Shown: positions 46,172-55,024 of the stretch, piece after piece
Layout of the letters: every line of letters begins with the position of its first letter
Numbering within the stretch: position 1 is the first letter of the stretch
Source of the DNA: JAOUEA01 sp963797635
GTDB taxonomy: Bacteria; Actinomycetota; UBA4738; HRBIN12
NCBI GenBank assembly: GCA_963797635.1
Contig: CAWCPZ010000008.1
Span: forward strand, 124,001 to 188,000
DNA length: 64,000 bases
Direction of reading: 5' to 3'
Notes under the pieces: model-generated
What the model saw: only the letters and a program-made list of their open reading frames with translations
Told to the model about the DNA's origin: nothing
Databases searched by the model: none
Position numbers and translations under genes: made by a program

Positions 46172-47478
46172 CCCACGTCTTCCCCCGGGTGATGGACCGC
46201 GAGCTGCCGACCGCCGTGCATGCGGAGGGTGCGTGGATCACGACGAGCGACGGACGCCGGTTCCTGGACGGGGCGGGCGGTGCGATCGTGGTCAACGTCG
46301 GCCACGGACGCCGCGCGGTGATCGAGGCCGTGGCCGCCCAGCTGGAGGCCACGCAGTACGTGCACGGCACGATGTTCACGACCGAGGCGGTGGAGGGATA
46401 CGCCGCGGAGGTGGCGGCCGTCCTGCCGATGGATGGCCCGCGCCTGTACCCCGTGTCGGGCGGGAGCGAAGCGGTGGAGACCGCGCTGAAGCTGGCGCGT
46501 GCCTATCACCTCGCGAACGGAGAGCCCTCACGGTTCACGATGATCGGCCGGCGGAGCTCCTATCACGGCAACACGATCGGCGCGCTCGATGCCAGCGGCA
46601 AGGAGCCGCTCCGCAAGCCCTACACCCCGTGGCTGGGTCGCTACCTGCACGCCCCCGCGGCCTACGAGTATCGCTGCGAGAACCCGCATCACCCCGACGG
46701 CTGCGGCGCCTGGCACGCCGGCGAGCTCGAGCGCATGATCGATCAGGCCCCGCCGAAGTCGATCGCGGCCTTCATCGCCGAACCGGTGGCCGGCGCCACG
46801 CTCGGCGCGGCGGTGCCCTGCGAGGACTACTGGCCGGCGATGACCGAGGTCTGCCGCCGGCACGGGGTCTTGGTGATCGCCGACGAGGTCATGACCGGGT
46901 TCGGCCGGACGGGCCGGTGGTTCGGCGTCGACCATTGGCAGGTGCGGCCCGACATCATGACGGCGGGCAAGGGCACCACCGGTGGGTACGTGCCGTTCGG
47001 CTACGCGGCGGCGAGTGCGGCGGTCTACGACGCGGTGTCGACCACCGGGTTCGTCCACGGGTTCACGTGGTCGCACAACGCGTTGGGAGCGGCGGCGGGA
47101 CGGGCGGTGCTCCAGCTCCTGCACGAGGAGGACCTGGTGGCGCGCAGCGCAGCGCTGGGCGACCGGATCCGCGACGACCTGCGATCCGCGCTCGCCGACT
47201 GCCCGATCGTGGGTGACATCCGAGGGCTGGGCACGATGATCGGCATCGAGCTCGTCCGCGATGCCGCGACGAAGGAGCCGTTCGCTCGCACCGCGCGGGT
47301 CACCGAGCGGGTCGTGGCCCACGCGCGTGACCACGAGCTGCTGGTCTACTCCTCGACCGGTCACGTCGACGGGGTCGACGGCGACCTCATCGTGCTGGGG
47401 CCGCCCTTCGTGCTCACCGACGAGGACGAGGCGATCCTCGTCGAACGCACCGCCGCCGCGATACGTTCGGTCGCGTGA
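46168..47478 (+). CDS. Class III PLP-dependent aminotransferase, second copy
   Basis: 436 residues from a GTG overlapping the upstream stop. YPVSGGSEAVETALKLARAY near residue 92, RRSSYHGNTIGALDASG near 127, VIADEVMTGFGRTGRWFG near 236 and PLP-lysine TAGKGTTGGYVPFGYA near 267. It belongs to the omega-amino acid/diamine group, distinct from the copy at 41573. Adjacent to an AcuC-like deacetylase, which hints at acetylated-polyamine or amino-acid catabolism. The donor amine is not readable. Confidence 0.88.
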   Translation: MTHVFPRVMDRELPTAVHAEGAWITTSDGRRFLDGAGGAIVVNVGHGRRAVIEAVAAQLEATQYVHGTMFTTEAVEGYAAEVAAVLPMDGPRLYPVSGGSEAVETALKLARAYHLANGEPSRFTMIGRRSSYHGNTIGALDASGKEPLRKPYTPWLGRYLHAPAAYEYRCENPHHPDGCGAWHAGELERMIDQAPPKSIAAFIAEPVAGATLGAAVPCEDYWPAMTEVCRRHGVLVIADEVMTGFGRTGRWFGVDHWQVRPDIMTAGKGTTGGYVPFGYAAASAAVYDAVSTTGFVHGFTWSHNALGAAAGRAVLQLLHEEDLVARSAALGDRIRDDLRSALADCPIVGDIRGLGTMIGIELVRDAATKEPFARTARVTERVVAHARDHELLVYSSTGHVDGVDGDLIVLGPPFVLTDEDEAILVERTAAAIRSVA

Positions 47479-48554
47479 GCGGCACCGCTGGACTGGTCGT
47501 GGCCCCTGCAGCACGGCTGTACGACCACGGCCCCGCCCACCCGCTTCGTCCCGAACGCGTGCTGCTCACCTGGGACCTGCTGGAGGCCTACGGCGTGACC
47601 GCCGCCGACGGGGTGCAGCGCTTCGATGCGGAGCCTGCCTCGGATGCGACCCTCCTGTTGGTGCACACGCCGGAGTTCCTCGAGGCCACGCGGCGTGCCG
47701 GCGACGGTGAGGACGGGCCGTGGGGCCGCTTCGGCTACGGTCCCGGCGACAACCCCATCTTCGATCGGATGCACGAGGCGGGAGCCATCGTGGCGGGCGC
47801 CACCCTCGCCGCGGCCGCCGCGGTCCTGACCGGGGACGTCGCGCACGCGTTCAACGCGGCGGGAGGGCTGCACCACGCGATGCCGTCCCGGGCGTCGGGC
47901 TTCTGCGTCTACGACGATCCCGCCGTCGCGATCGCGTGGATGCTGACCCAGGGGGTCGAACGGGTCGCCTACGTCGACGTCGACGTGCACCACGGCGACG
48001 GTCCGCAGGCGATCTTCTACGACGACCCTCGGGTCCTGACGATCTCGATCCACGAATTCGCGCCCGAACTCGGGTTCTTCCCGGGAACCGGCTCGCCCGA
48101 CGAACATGGCGGTCCGAACGCCCCGGGATCAGCCATCAACGTGCCGCTGGCACCCGGCACGGACGATGCCGGTTGGCTGGCGGCCTTCCGCGACACGGTT
48201 CCGGCCGCCGTTCGCGACTTCGGCCCCGATGTGCTCGTGACCCAGTTGGGCTGCGACACGCATGCGTCCGACCCGCTCGCGCATCTCCAGCTCACCACCG
48301 CCACCTATCGGCGCGCCGCAGCGATCCTGCACGAACTCGCGCACGAGGCGGCCGGCGGTCGATGGGTGGCGACCGGCGGCGGAGGCTACCAGTGGGCGCG
48401 CGTCGTGCCCCGGGCATGGACGATCGCGTTCGCCGAGATGGCCGAGGTCGAACTCGCCGACCCCTTGCCGGCCACCTGGGTGGCGCAGGCGACGGCGTTG
48501 TCGGGCGGAGCGGTCCCCGCGACGCTGTCCGACCCCGCAGGAGGGCTCCCGTGA
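47475..48554 (+). CDS. AcuC-type deacetylase (class I/II histone-deacetylase fold)
   Basis: 359 residues from a GTG overlapping the previous gene (GTGA). HDAC-fold motifs: GGLHHAMPSRASGFCVYDDP near residue 131 (active-site His pair) and YVDVDVHHGDGPQAIFYDDP near 165 (Asp and His zinc ligands), QLGCDTHASDPLAHL near 257 (second Asp) and GGGGYQWARV near 303. In Bacillus, AcuC is tied to acetoin use; in actinobacteria the fold also covers acetylpolyamine amidohydrolases. Its place after the aminotransferase fits the latter equally. Confidence 0.88.
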   Translation: MSGTAGLVVAPAARLYDHGPAHPLRPERVLLTWDLLEAYGVTAADGVQRFDAEPASDATLLLVHTPEFLEATRRAGDGEDGPWGRFGYGPGDNPIFDRMHEAGAIVAGATLAAAAAVLTGDVAHAFNAAGGLHHAMPSRASGFCVYDDPAVAIAWMLTQGVERVAYVDVDVHHGDGPQAIFYDDPRVLTISIHEFAPELGFFPGTGSPDEHGGPNAPGSAINVPLAPGTDDAGWLAAFRDTVPAAVRDFGPDVLVTQLGCDTHASDPLAHLQLTTATYRRAAAILHELAHEAAGGRWVATGGGGYQWARVVPRAWTIAFAEMAEVELADPLPATWVAQATALSGGAVPATLSDPAGGLP

Positions 48555-49966
48555 CCGCTCGTACCAAGCTCGTCTGCACCCTGGGTCCGGCGACCAACAC
48601 GCCGGCGTTCGTTCGCGGCCTGGTGGCGGCCGGCACCTCGATCTTCCGCATCAACTTCTCCCATGGCTCGCCCGACGATCACGCCCGTGCGGTGTCCCTG
48701 GTGCGCGCCGCCGAGGCCGAGGGTGACCGGGCGCTCGCGGTCCTCGCCGACCTCCCGGGCGCCAAGGTGCGTCTGGGATCGATGGATCCCGAGGCGTTCC
48801 GGTTCGCTCCCGGCCAGCCGTTCGCCCTGCGACCGGACGGCTCCGGCGACGAGGCGGGCACGTCGACGACGTACCCGGGGCTCGCCGAGGACCTGCGTCC
48901 CGGCGACCGCGTCCTGCTGGCCGACGGGGCGGTGGAGCTGACCGTGACATCCGTCCTGGGCTCCGTGGTGCACACCGAGTGCGTGCGAGGCGGCACCGTG
49001 CGGTCCGGCCAGGGTGTCAACGTGCCGGCCGAGCGCCTCGGGCTCCCGGCGATCACGGACCGCGACCGCGAGGGTCTCGCTCGCGCCCTGGACCTGGGGG
49101 TCGACGTGGTCGCGCAGTCGTTCGTGCGCGGCCCCGAAGACATCGAGCAGATGCGTGCGCTGATGGGGGAGCGGGTCGTGCCCATCGTGGCGAAGATCGA
49201 GACGAAGCCGGCGATCGAGCACATCGAGGGCATCCTCGACGTCACCGACGCCCTCATGGTGGCGCGCGGCGACCTCGGGGTGGAGCTGCCGATGGAGCAG
49301 ATCCCCTTGCTGCAGAAGGACCTGCTGCGGGCGGCGCGCATCGCCGGCCGGCCGGTGATCGTGGCCACCCAGATGCTGGAGTCGATGATCCGCGCTGCCC
49401 GGCCGACGCGCGCCGAAGCGACCGACGTCGCCAACGCGGTGCTGGACGGCGCGGACGGGATCATGCTCTCGGGGGAGACCGCGATCGGTGAGTATCCCTT
49501 CGAAGCGGCCGCCGCGGCCACGAGGATCGCCGAGGCCGTCGAGGCGCGGGCGTCGGAGTTCCGGTCGGGGGAGCCGCCGTGCCGGCACACCGGTGAAGCT
49601 GCCGCCGTCGCGCATGCGGTCGCCGACGTCGCCTCGAGCGAAGCCGAGATCGTCGCGATCACCTGCTACACCGAGACCGGTCGCACCGCCCGGCTGCTGT
49701 CCGCCGAACGGCCGTCGTGCCCGATCTACGCGTTCATCCCCGAGGCGGGCGTGCGCCGGGTCAGCACCTTGCACTGGGGCGTCACCCCCTTGGCCGCCGA
49801 ACGACCCGCCGACACCGACGAGATGATCGAGACGATGGACCGTGGCCTGCTGCAGCACGATCTCGCGCGGGCCGGGCAATCCGTGGTGATGGCGGCGGCA
49901 TCCCCCTCCGGTCGCACCACGACGAATATGCTGAAGGTCCATCAGGTGGGCTCCCCGATCCGCTGA
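48551..49966 (+). CDS. pyk: Pyruvate kinase
   Basis: 471 residues from a GTG overlapping the previous stop (GTGA). Final step of glycolysis. TKLVCTLGPATNTPAFVRGL then AGTSIFRINFSHGS at the start, AKIETKPAIEHIEGI near residue 215, and MVARGDLGVELPMEQIPLLQ near 240 (catalytic Lys, Glu and metal site), then ATQMLESMIRAARPTRAEA near 276. The C-terminal domain is present in full (CYTETGRTARLLSAERP). Confidence 0.95.
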   Translation: MTARTKLVCTLGPATNTPAFVRGLVAAGTSIFRINFSHGSPDDHARAVSLVRAAEAEGDRALAVLADLPGAKVRLGSMDPEAFRFAPGQPFALRPDGSGDEAGTSTTYPGLAEDLRPGDRVLLADGAVELTVTSVLGSVVHTECVRGGTVRSGQGVNVPAERLGLPAITDRDREGLARALDLGVDVVAQSFVRGPEDIEQMRALMGERVVPIVAKIETKPAIEHIEGILDVTDALMVARGDLGVELPMEQIPLLQKDLLRAARIAGRPVIVATQMLESMIRAARPTRAEATDVANAVLDGADGIMLSGETAIGEYPFEAAAAATRIAEAVEARASEFRSGEPPCRHTGEAAAVAHAVADVASSEAEIVAITCYTETGRTARLLSAERPSCPIYAFIPEAGVRRVSTLHWGVTPLAAERPADTDEMIETMDRGLLQHDLARAGQSVVMAAASPSGRTTTNMLKVHQVGSPIR

Positions 49967-49989
49967 GCCCACGCGAGGAGGGCCACACC

Positions 49990-50164
49990 ATGGGCAGGAC
50001 CCCCGCAGATTTCCCCGGACGCCCCGGCAAGGACGTCGTTCCCACGAAGCGCGAGCACATGGATCTGGACGAGAAGGCCACCCGGCATCGCGACATGGAA
50101 GCGGCGCATCCGCACGGGCTCCCCTGGTACAAGCGACTCTTCCGACGCAGCAAACCAGGGCTAG
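49990..50164 (+). CDS. Small basic/acidic protein, likely with a one-base shift at its end
   Basis: About 57 residues: MGRTPADFPGRPGKDVVPTK, then REHMDLDEKATRHRDMEAAH and HGLPWYKRLFRRS. GAGGAGGG lies 7 nt before the ATG. The frame as given runs on through the opposite gene. One extra base in the AAACCAGGG run would place the stop at 50162-50164, inside a CTAG shared with the convergent DUF2017 stop; that is the pattern of other convergent pairs here. No family recognised. Confidence 0.5.
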
Positions 50165-50655
50165 GCGGGGTCTCCCAGGTCGGTCGAGAGCGCCTCGACC
50201 GCCGCGGCTTCCAGCCACGTGAGGTAGCCATAGAGGTCGAAGGCTCCGGCCGCCTCGTCGCTGCCCGCGAAATCGGCCTCGGTGCTGTCCTCCGTGACGT
50301 CGAGCCGGGTGCCCAACACCAGGCGCAGGGCGTTGAGCGACCGGAGCCACGCCAGCAGTTCGTCCTCGGTGAGCACCTCCGCTTGCGCCGTGCGGTCGAC
50401 GACGTCGAGCGCTTCGAGGCGCTCGGTGAGCAGCGAACCCGCGTGCGTCCGCTCGAACTCGAGGTTGCGGAAGATGTCGTCGGGATGCGCGGCGGGGAAC
50501 AGGCGGGCCACCGCCGGATCGCTGCTGGCGCTTTCGTTCACCAGGATCTGGCGGAGTTGAGCCGTGAACGCCACGATGGCCTCGCGGTCCTTGGCACCCA
50601 GACGCAGCGCGAACCGCCCCTCGCCCTCGCGCCTGATCGGGCCGGACAGGTTCAT
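50161..50655 (-). CDS. DUF2017 family protein
   Basis: 164 residues from the ATG at 50655, which overlaps the clpS stop (ATGA). LRLGAKDREAIVAFTAQLRQ near residue 18, ARLFPAAHPDD near 46, and DVVDRTAQAEVLTEDELLAW then LRSLNALRLVLGTRLDVTED are the helical signature of this actinobacterial family, usually placed next to clpS. It probably acts with the adaptor or protease system, but no activity is known. Confidence 0.88.
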   Translation of the reverse strand: MNLSGPIRREGEGRFALRLGAKDREAIVAFTAQLRQILVNESASSDPAVARLFPAAHPDDIFRNLEFERTHAGSLLTERLEALDVVDRTAQAEVLTEDELLAWLRSLNALRLVLGTRLDVTEDSTEADFAGSDEAAGAFDLYGYLTWLEAAAVEALSTDLGDPA

Positions 50656-50951
50656 CGGTCCTGCTGCATCGTGGCCCACAAGCCGTAGGCGTGGAGCCTG
50701 GCCACGTCGCGTTCGGCCTCGTCGCGCGACCCGTTCGACACGACGGCCTTGCCCTTGACGTGGACGTCCATCATCAGCTTCTCGGCCTTGGCCCGTGGGT
50801 AGCCGAAGAGCTTCTGGAACACCCACGTGACGTAGACCATCAGGTTGATCGGATCGTTCCACACGATGACGATCCACGGCACGTCCGGCTCGATCGCCTC
50901 GTCGGAACCGGGGCGCTCGACCTCGACCGGAGCGGTCTGCGCGGTGCTCAT
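50652..50951 (-). CDS. clpS: ATP-dependent Clp protease adaptor ClpS
   Basis: 99 residues. WIVIVWNDPINLMVYVTWVF near residue 27 is the ClpS hallmark (VVWNDP), with VFQKLFGYPRAKAEKLMMDVH near 45 and SRDEAERDVARLHAYGL at the end. ClpS delivers N-degron substrates to ClpC/ClpA. The region MDVHVKGKAVV holds the conserved His-x-xG. It is translationally coupled at both sides (ATGA overlaps) with DUF2017 and an SDR gene. Confidence 0.95.
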   Translation of the reverse strand: MSTAQTAPVEVERPGSDEAIEPDVPWIVIVWNDPINLMVYVTWVFQKLFGYPRAKAEKLMMDVHVKGKAVVSNGSRDEAERDVARLHAYGLWATMQQDR

Positions 50952-51736
50952 GGCTTCGTGCTCGCCGTCCCGGCTCGACGGGCCCGGCGAACCCCCCAAC
51001 GGTACAGCGGTGGGGTGAGGACGCGGAATGCCTGCAGGGGGCTCACCCACCGGGGGACGCTCAGCTCCGGCGCGATCTCGTCGCGAACGACCTTCACGAT
51101 GGCCTCGGCCACCCGCTCGACCCGCATCACCATCCATGACGGCAAGTCGTCCTGGGGGAAGCCCTCCGTGTCGATGAAGCCGGGATTGACCGCGGTGACA
51201 TGCACGCCCCGGCCCTCCGCGTCGTAGTTCGTGGATTCGCTGAACGCCACCACCGCGTGCTTGGTGGCCGAGTACACGCCGGTGCCAGGTGACGCGAACC
51301 TCCCCGCGAGCGAGGCGACGTTGACGATGTGGCCGCGACCATCTCGCAGCATCTGCGGCAGGAACGCTCGCGTGCCGTAGAGGACGCCCAGTAGGTTCAC
51401 GTCGACCACCTTGCGGATCTGCTCGTAGGACAGATCCTGGATCGGTCCGCCTCCGCGGATGCCGGCGTTGTTGATCAACACGTCGGCGGGGCGCTGGTAG
51501 ACCTCGCGGATCAGGCTCGGAAGACCGTCCACCTCTCGCGGATCCGTGACGTCGACCTTGAGGGCGAGCGCCGAGCCACCCGCCCGTTCGATCCGGTCGG
51601 CCAGGGATTCCAGTCGATCGAGGCGGCGGGCCGCGAGCACCACGGTGGCTCCCCGCTGGGCGAAGGCCACCGCGGTGGCCTCACCGATGCCGGCCGAGGC
51701 TCCGGTGACGACGACGATCGCCTGCTTCAGTTCCAC
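50948..51736 (-). CDS. Short-chain dehydrogenase/reductase
   Basis: 262 residues. VVVTGASAGIGEATAVAFA near residue 8 (cofactor), INNAGIRGGGP near 87, Ser in NVASLAGRF near 138 and YSATKHAVVAF near 154. A classical SDR with a C-terminal extension (WVSPLQAFRVLTPPLYRWGV). Overlaps the clpS start by 4 nt, so they share a transcript. The substrate is unknown; no connection to proteolysis is evident. Confidence 0.88.
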   Translation of the reverse strand: MELKQAIVVVTGASAGIGEATAVAFAQRGATVVLAARRLDRLESLADRIERAGGSALALKVDVTDPREVDGLPSLIREVYQRPADVLINNAGIRGGGPIQDLSYEQIRKVVDVNLLGVLYGTRAFLPQMLRDGRGHIVNVASLAGRFASPGTGVYSATKHAVVAFSESTNYDAEGRGVHVTAVNPGFIDTEGFPQDDLPSWMVMRVERVAEAIVKVVRDEIAPELSVPRWVSPLQAFRVLTPPLYRWGVRRARRAGTASTKP

Positions 51737-51773
51737 GGGGTCCTCATCGTGTGGGCTCCTCTACGCTGGACCC

Positions 51774-52606
51774 ATGGACGTTATCGAAGCACACGTCCGG
51801 CGACTGCCACCGCTGGACGATCGGTGGTGGCCGCACGCGCAGGACGCGGCGGCGCTCGCCGAAGCCCTGCTGGAGGGCGGGGTGGCGGGCACCGCCACCC
51901 ATCCGCTGGACAACGTCCGCGGCAATGCGCTCATGCTGCTGGAGGGCGACCCCGACAAGCTGTTCGGGTTCGACGCGGATCTTCCGGCAGGGCTGGACCT
52001 CGACGACGTCCTCGCGATCGTGGAGACCGGGGCCGGAGCGGCCATCGACCGGGACGCCCGATACGGGCCGGTCGACATCCGTCCCGAACCGATCCTGGCG
52101 GCATGCGCCGCGCTGGGCGATCGCCTCGCGGAGGCGTGCCGACGAGGCGAGACGGTGATCGTGGCCACCGGTCACCCCGTGGGACTTGCGCTCCTCTACC
52201 AGGCGATCGACGGTCTCCTCACCGAACGAGGCGCCCGCGTGATCACTCCCGCCGACGGCGCGCGGTGGCGGGACCCGTTCCTGCACCACGACTGGACGAT
52301 CGAGCACTGGAACGGGGTGGGCATGCTCACCGACGGCCACGAACCACGCCACACCCACCGGCCCGACGCGATGCGCACTGATGCTCACCGAGGCCAGCCC
52401 CCGACCTCGTCATCGCCGACCATGGCTTCGCCGGCGCCGCCATCGCCGCCGGCATCGAAACGGTGAGCATCGCCGACGTCAACGACCCCGCCCTCCTGGT
52501 AGCGCAAGCCAAAGGGCTCACCGATACGGTCCTGGTCATGGACGACCACGTCGACCCAACCGCCTACTGGCCCTGCTTCCAAGCCATCGCAGCCCGCTTC
52601 GACTGA
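51774..52606 (+). CDS. Actinobacterial phosphatase-like protein (two frameshifts)
   Basis: About 277 residues once shifts near 52375 and 52402 (a CCCCC run) are corrected. AHVRRLPPLDDRWWPHAQDA at the start; VIVATGHPVGLALLYQAIDG near residue 125; GMLTDGHEPRHTHRPDAM near 182; and in the restored frame LVIADHGFAGAAIAAGIETV, SIADVNDPALLVAQAKG and VLVMDDHVDP. This is the layout of a conserved actinobacterial family annotated as phosphatase, with the His-rich and Asp-rich segments as metal ligands. The substrate is unknown. Confidence 0.72.
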
Positions 52607-52623
52607 ACGGTGTTGGGCTCCAA

Positions 52624-52681
52624 GGGCCCCGGGGTCAGCGACGAGGGCGTTTCTTTCCCTGGGCGCTGTGCCCCGGGGCCC
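52624..52681. promoter_or_regulatory. Long nested hairpin upstream of the HTH gene
   Basis: Outer arms GGGCCCCGGGG (52624-52634) and CCCCGGGGCCC (52671-52681), 11 bp, enclose an inner stem CAGCG/CGCTG and a third AGGG/CCCT, around a U-rich loop. It begins 18 nt after the phosphatase-like stop and ends 79 nt before the HTH start, so it may be a terminator or a leader structure. Confidence 0.55.
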
Positions 52682-52760
52682 AAGCGCAACCACCCCCACC
52701 ACAAGGGCCCGAACGGGGGCTATCCAGGCACAGGCCCGAGCCCCTACAATCGCGCCCATC

Positions 52761-52958
52761 GTGAGGAGAGAACCCTTCACCGAGGCTCGATTGTTGACCG
52801 TGAACGAGGTCGCAGACCTCTTGCGTGTATCCAGGATGACCGTCTACCGACTGATCAAGACAGGAGACATGCCCGCCTTGCGGGTGGGCAGGAGCTACCG
52901 GCTCCGCGAGGAAGACGTCCATACCTACCTGAGGGAGCGCTACACCGAGGCCGGCTGA
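52761..52958 (+). CDS. Excisionase-type HTH protein (Rv0500A-like)
   Basis: 65 residues from a GTG. A MerR-like HTH: LLTVNEVADLLRVSRMTVYR then LIKTGDMPALRVGRSYRLRE and EDVHTYLRERY. Small proteins of this kind accompany proC and a 33-residue basic protein in mycobacteria (Rv0500A/Rv0500B). Here the 33-residue gene is 0.98 kb downstream and proC is 15 kb away, so the neighbourhood is partly kept. It is a regulator by inference and not linked to a phage. Confidence 0.8.
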   Translation: MRREPFTEARLLTVNEVADLLRVSRMTVYRLIKTGDMPALRVGRSYRLREEDVHTYLRERYTEAG

Positions 52959-53029
52959 TGCCGCGCCCGCCCGCCACTTCCTGACGCACACGTCGCGACC
53001 GAACCTCCGTGGATGACGGAGGGAGCGTT

Positions 53030-53919
53030 GTGAACGAGCACGACCGGCTCGTCGATCGAGCCGCCCGGGAGGCACGCACCGTCGTGTTCATCGGCGGCCT
53101 CGACGCGGGCAAGAGCACCTTGGCTCGTGCCACCGCCGCCTATGCCCTCCGGCGAGGTCGTACCGTGGCCTACCTCGACGCCGACGTCGCCCAGAAGACG
53201 GTCGGACCCCCCGCCACCGTGGGCCTGAAGCACATCCGTGAGCCCGACGACCTCACGCTGGAACGGCTCTCCCACGCCGACGCGCTCGGGTTCGTGGGAT
53301 CGACGACGCCCCAGGACCACCTGCTGCCGTTGGTGGGAGCGCTCGCCCGGCTCCGCGACCGCGCACGCGAGGAGGGGAGCGATCTGGTGGTCGTCGACAC
53401 CAGCGGCATGGTGAGCGGTATCTGGGGCCAGCTGGTGAAGTACTACAAGATCGACCTGCTCGAACCGGATCTGGTCGTGGGCTGCAGCGAGGCGGCGAAC
53501 TCGACCCCATCCTCGGGGTGATCGAGCGGTTCTTCGGGATCGACGCGGTCTCGCTGCCGATCCATCCGGGCGTGGTCCCCACCAGCGTCGAGCAGCGCTC
53601 GGAACAGCGCGAACGGGCGATGGCGTCCTATTTCCAGGGCGATCTGCAGCGGTTCCGCGTCAAGCCCACGGTGTTCATGCCCACGCTGCCCGAACTGTTC
53701 GATCTGCGCGAACTCGACCGTCTCCTGGTGGGGCTCTCCGACGGCCAGGGAGGGTTCACCGGGCTCGGCTACCTCGAGTTCGTGGGCGAGGACGGCGGGC
53801 TGCGCCTGATCTCACCGGTGGCAGCGCCGCCGAAAGCGCTTAGACTAGGCTCCGTCCGTCTGGAGGCGAGCTTCCGCGTGAAGCGGATCGATCTCCGGAA
53901 CCTCTTCGGAACCGAATGA
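53030..53919 (+). CDS. Clp1/MobB-like P-loop protein (frameshift near 53487)
   Basis: About 296 residues after correction of a +1 shift near 53487. GTG start with GGAGGGAG upstream. Walker A GGLDAGKSTLA near residue 23, YLDADVAQKTVGPPATVGL near 47, and DLVVVDTSGMV near 122 as Walker B. In the restored frame: VGLQRGGELDPILGVIERFF and PVVAAP-like C-terminal beta domain (PVAAPPKALRLGSVRLEASF). This resembles the polynucleotide 5'-kinase family Clp1/Grc3 found in archaea and some actinobacteria. The function here is unproven. Confidence 0.78.
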
Positions 53920-53936
53920 ACGAAAGGGCTTGACGT

Positions 53937-54038
53937 TTGGGGTCTTTGGTCAAGAAGCGCCGCAAGAAGATGCGCAAGAAGAAGCACAAGAAGCTCCTCA
54001 AGCGCACGCGGCACCAGCGCATGAAGCTGGGCAAGTAG
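53937..54038 (+). CDS. 33-residue AURKAIP1/bTHX-like basic protein
   Basis: From a TTG: GSLVKKRRKKMRKKKHKKLL and KRTRHQRMKLGK, then TAG. Half of the residues are Lys or Arg. Length and sequence match the tiny AURKAIP1/COX24-type protein conserved in actinobacteria (Rv0500B in M. tuberculosis), thought to be associated with the small ribosomal subunit. AAAGGG lies 8 nt upstream. It sits between the P-loop protein and a lipoprotein hydrolase. Confidence 0.88.
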   Translation: MGSLVKKRRKKMRKKKHKKLLKRTRHQRMKLGK

Positions 54039-54052
54039 CGCCGGACCCCTCC

Positions 54053-54844
54053 GTGCGGCCCGTCCGGATCCTGGCCTGGTCCCCGATCGCTCGGTTGATC
54101 GCCGGGTTCGTGGTGACCTCGCTCGCGTTGACGGCGTGCGGTGATCGCGCCGCCGACGTGCAGCGGTTCGCGCTCGACCGGTCACAGGCGGTCACGTTCC
54201 CCTCCAGCGACGGCGTGAAGCTGTCGGGACGCCTGTTCGGATCCGAGGAGGCCACCGCCGGGGTGGTGCTCTCGCACATGCTTCCCGCCGATCAGACCTC
54301 GTGGTGGGAGGAAGCGGCCCGTCTGGGCGATGCCGGCTACCTCGTGCTCACGTTCGACTTCCGCGGGTACTGCCCGGGTGGCGACGCGGGGTGCTCGGAG
54401 GGGACGAAGGATCCCTCGGCCGCCTGGCAGGACGTGCAGGGAGCGGTCGAGGCGCTCCGCAACCGCGGGGCCACGCGCGTGGCCCTGCTGGGCGCCAGCA
54501 TGGGCGGCACCGCATCGCTCGTGGTCGCCGGCCAACCCGACGCCGACATCGAAGCCGTGGGCACGCTCTCGGCGCCGGCCTCGATCGAGGGGATGGCCGT
54601 GACCCCCGAGCTGTTGCAGGCCACCACCGCGGCCAAGCTCTTCGTGGCGGGCAACGGCGACACCGGCCCCGCCGCCGACGCGCAGACCTTCTACGACCTC
54701 AGCTCCCAGCCGAAGCGACTCGAGATCGTGCCGTCGAACGACCACGGGACCGATCTGCTCGAGGGGAATCAGTCCGAGAACGTCCGGAACCTGCTCCAGA
54801 CCTGGCTGGCGCAGTACCTGCCCGTGGAGCTCGATCAGACATAG
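54053..54844 (+). CDS. Lipoprotein with an alpha/beta-hydrolase domain
   Basis: 263 residues from the GTG at 54053. N-terminal hydrophobic segment ARLIAGFVVTSLALTAC, with LTAC as the lipobox and Cys26 lipidated. Then an alpha/beta hydrolase: SHMLPADQTSWWEEA near residue 71, FDFRGYCPGGDAGCSEG, nucleophile ALLGASMGGTASLV near 146, and His in PSNDHGTDLLEG near 233. The two Cys in CPGGDAGC may pair. Exported and anchored by inference; substrate unknown. The gene ends 15 nt before a convergent small gene. Confidence 0.85.
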   Translation: MRPVRILAWSPIARLIAGFVVTSLALTACGDRAADVQRFALDRSQAVTFPSSDGVKLSGRLFGSEEATAGVVLSHMLPADQTSWWEEAARLGDAGYLVLTFDFRGYCPGGDAGCSEGTKDPSAAWQDVQGAVEALRNRGATRVALLGASMGGTASLVVAGQPDADIEAVGTLSAPASIEGMAVTPELLQATTAAKLFVAGNGDTGPAADAQTFYDLSSQPKRLEIVPSNDHGTDLLEGNQSENVRNLLQTWLAQYLPVELDQT

Positions 54845-54859
54845 GGCGTCGGACCAGGG

Positions 54860-55015
54860 CTAGGGAGTCGACGGCGAGGTGCTGGGGAGTTGCCCGGGAC
54901 TCGTGGGTCCCGGAAGGCTGGGCCCTTCACCCGAGGCGATCACGATCTGCGCCACCGCCGCCACCGCGATGATCACGAACAGGACGATGATCATGATGAA
55001 GGTCGGTCGTCGCAC
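54860..55015 (-). CDS. Small single-span membrane protein (51 residues)
   Basis: From a GTG: RRPTFIMIIVLFVIIAVAAV then AQIVIASGEG and a Ser/Pro/Thr-rich tail ending in TAG. One hydrophobic helix (residues 6-24) and a short extracytoplasmic tail. It starts 9 nt downstream of the TIM-barrel gene's stop, in the same direction, so they could be one transcript. The start site is weak (CCTCCGG only), so its expression is unproven. Confidence 0.45.
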   Translation of the reverse strand: MRRPTFIMIIVLFVIIAVAAVAQIVIASGEGPSLPGPTSPGQLPSTSPSTP

Positions 55016-55024
55016 GACCGGAGG

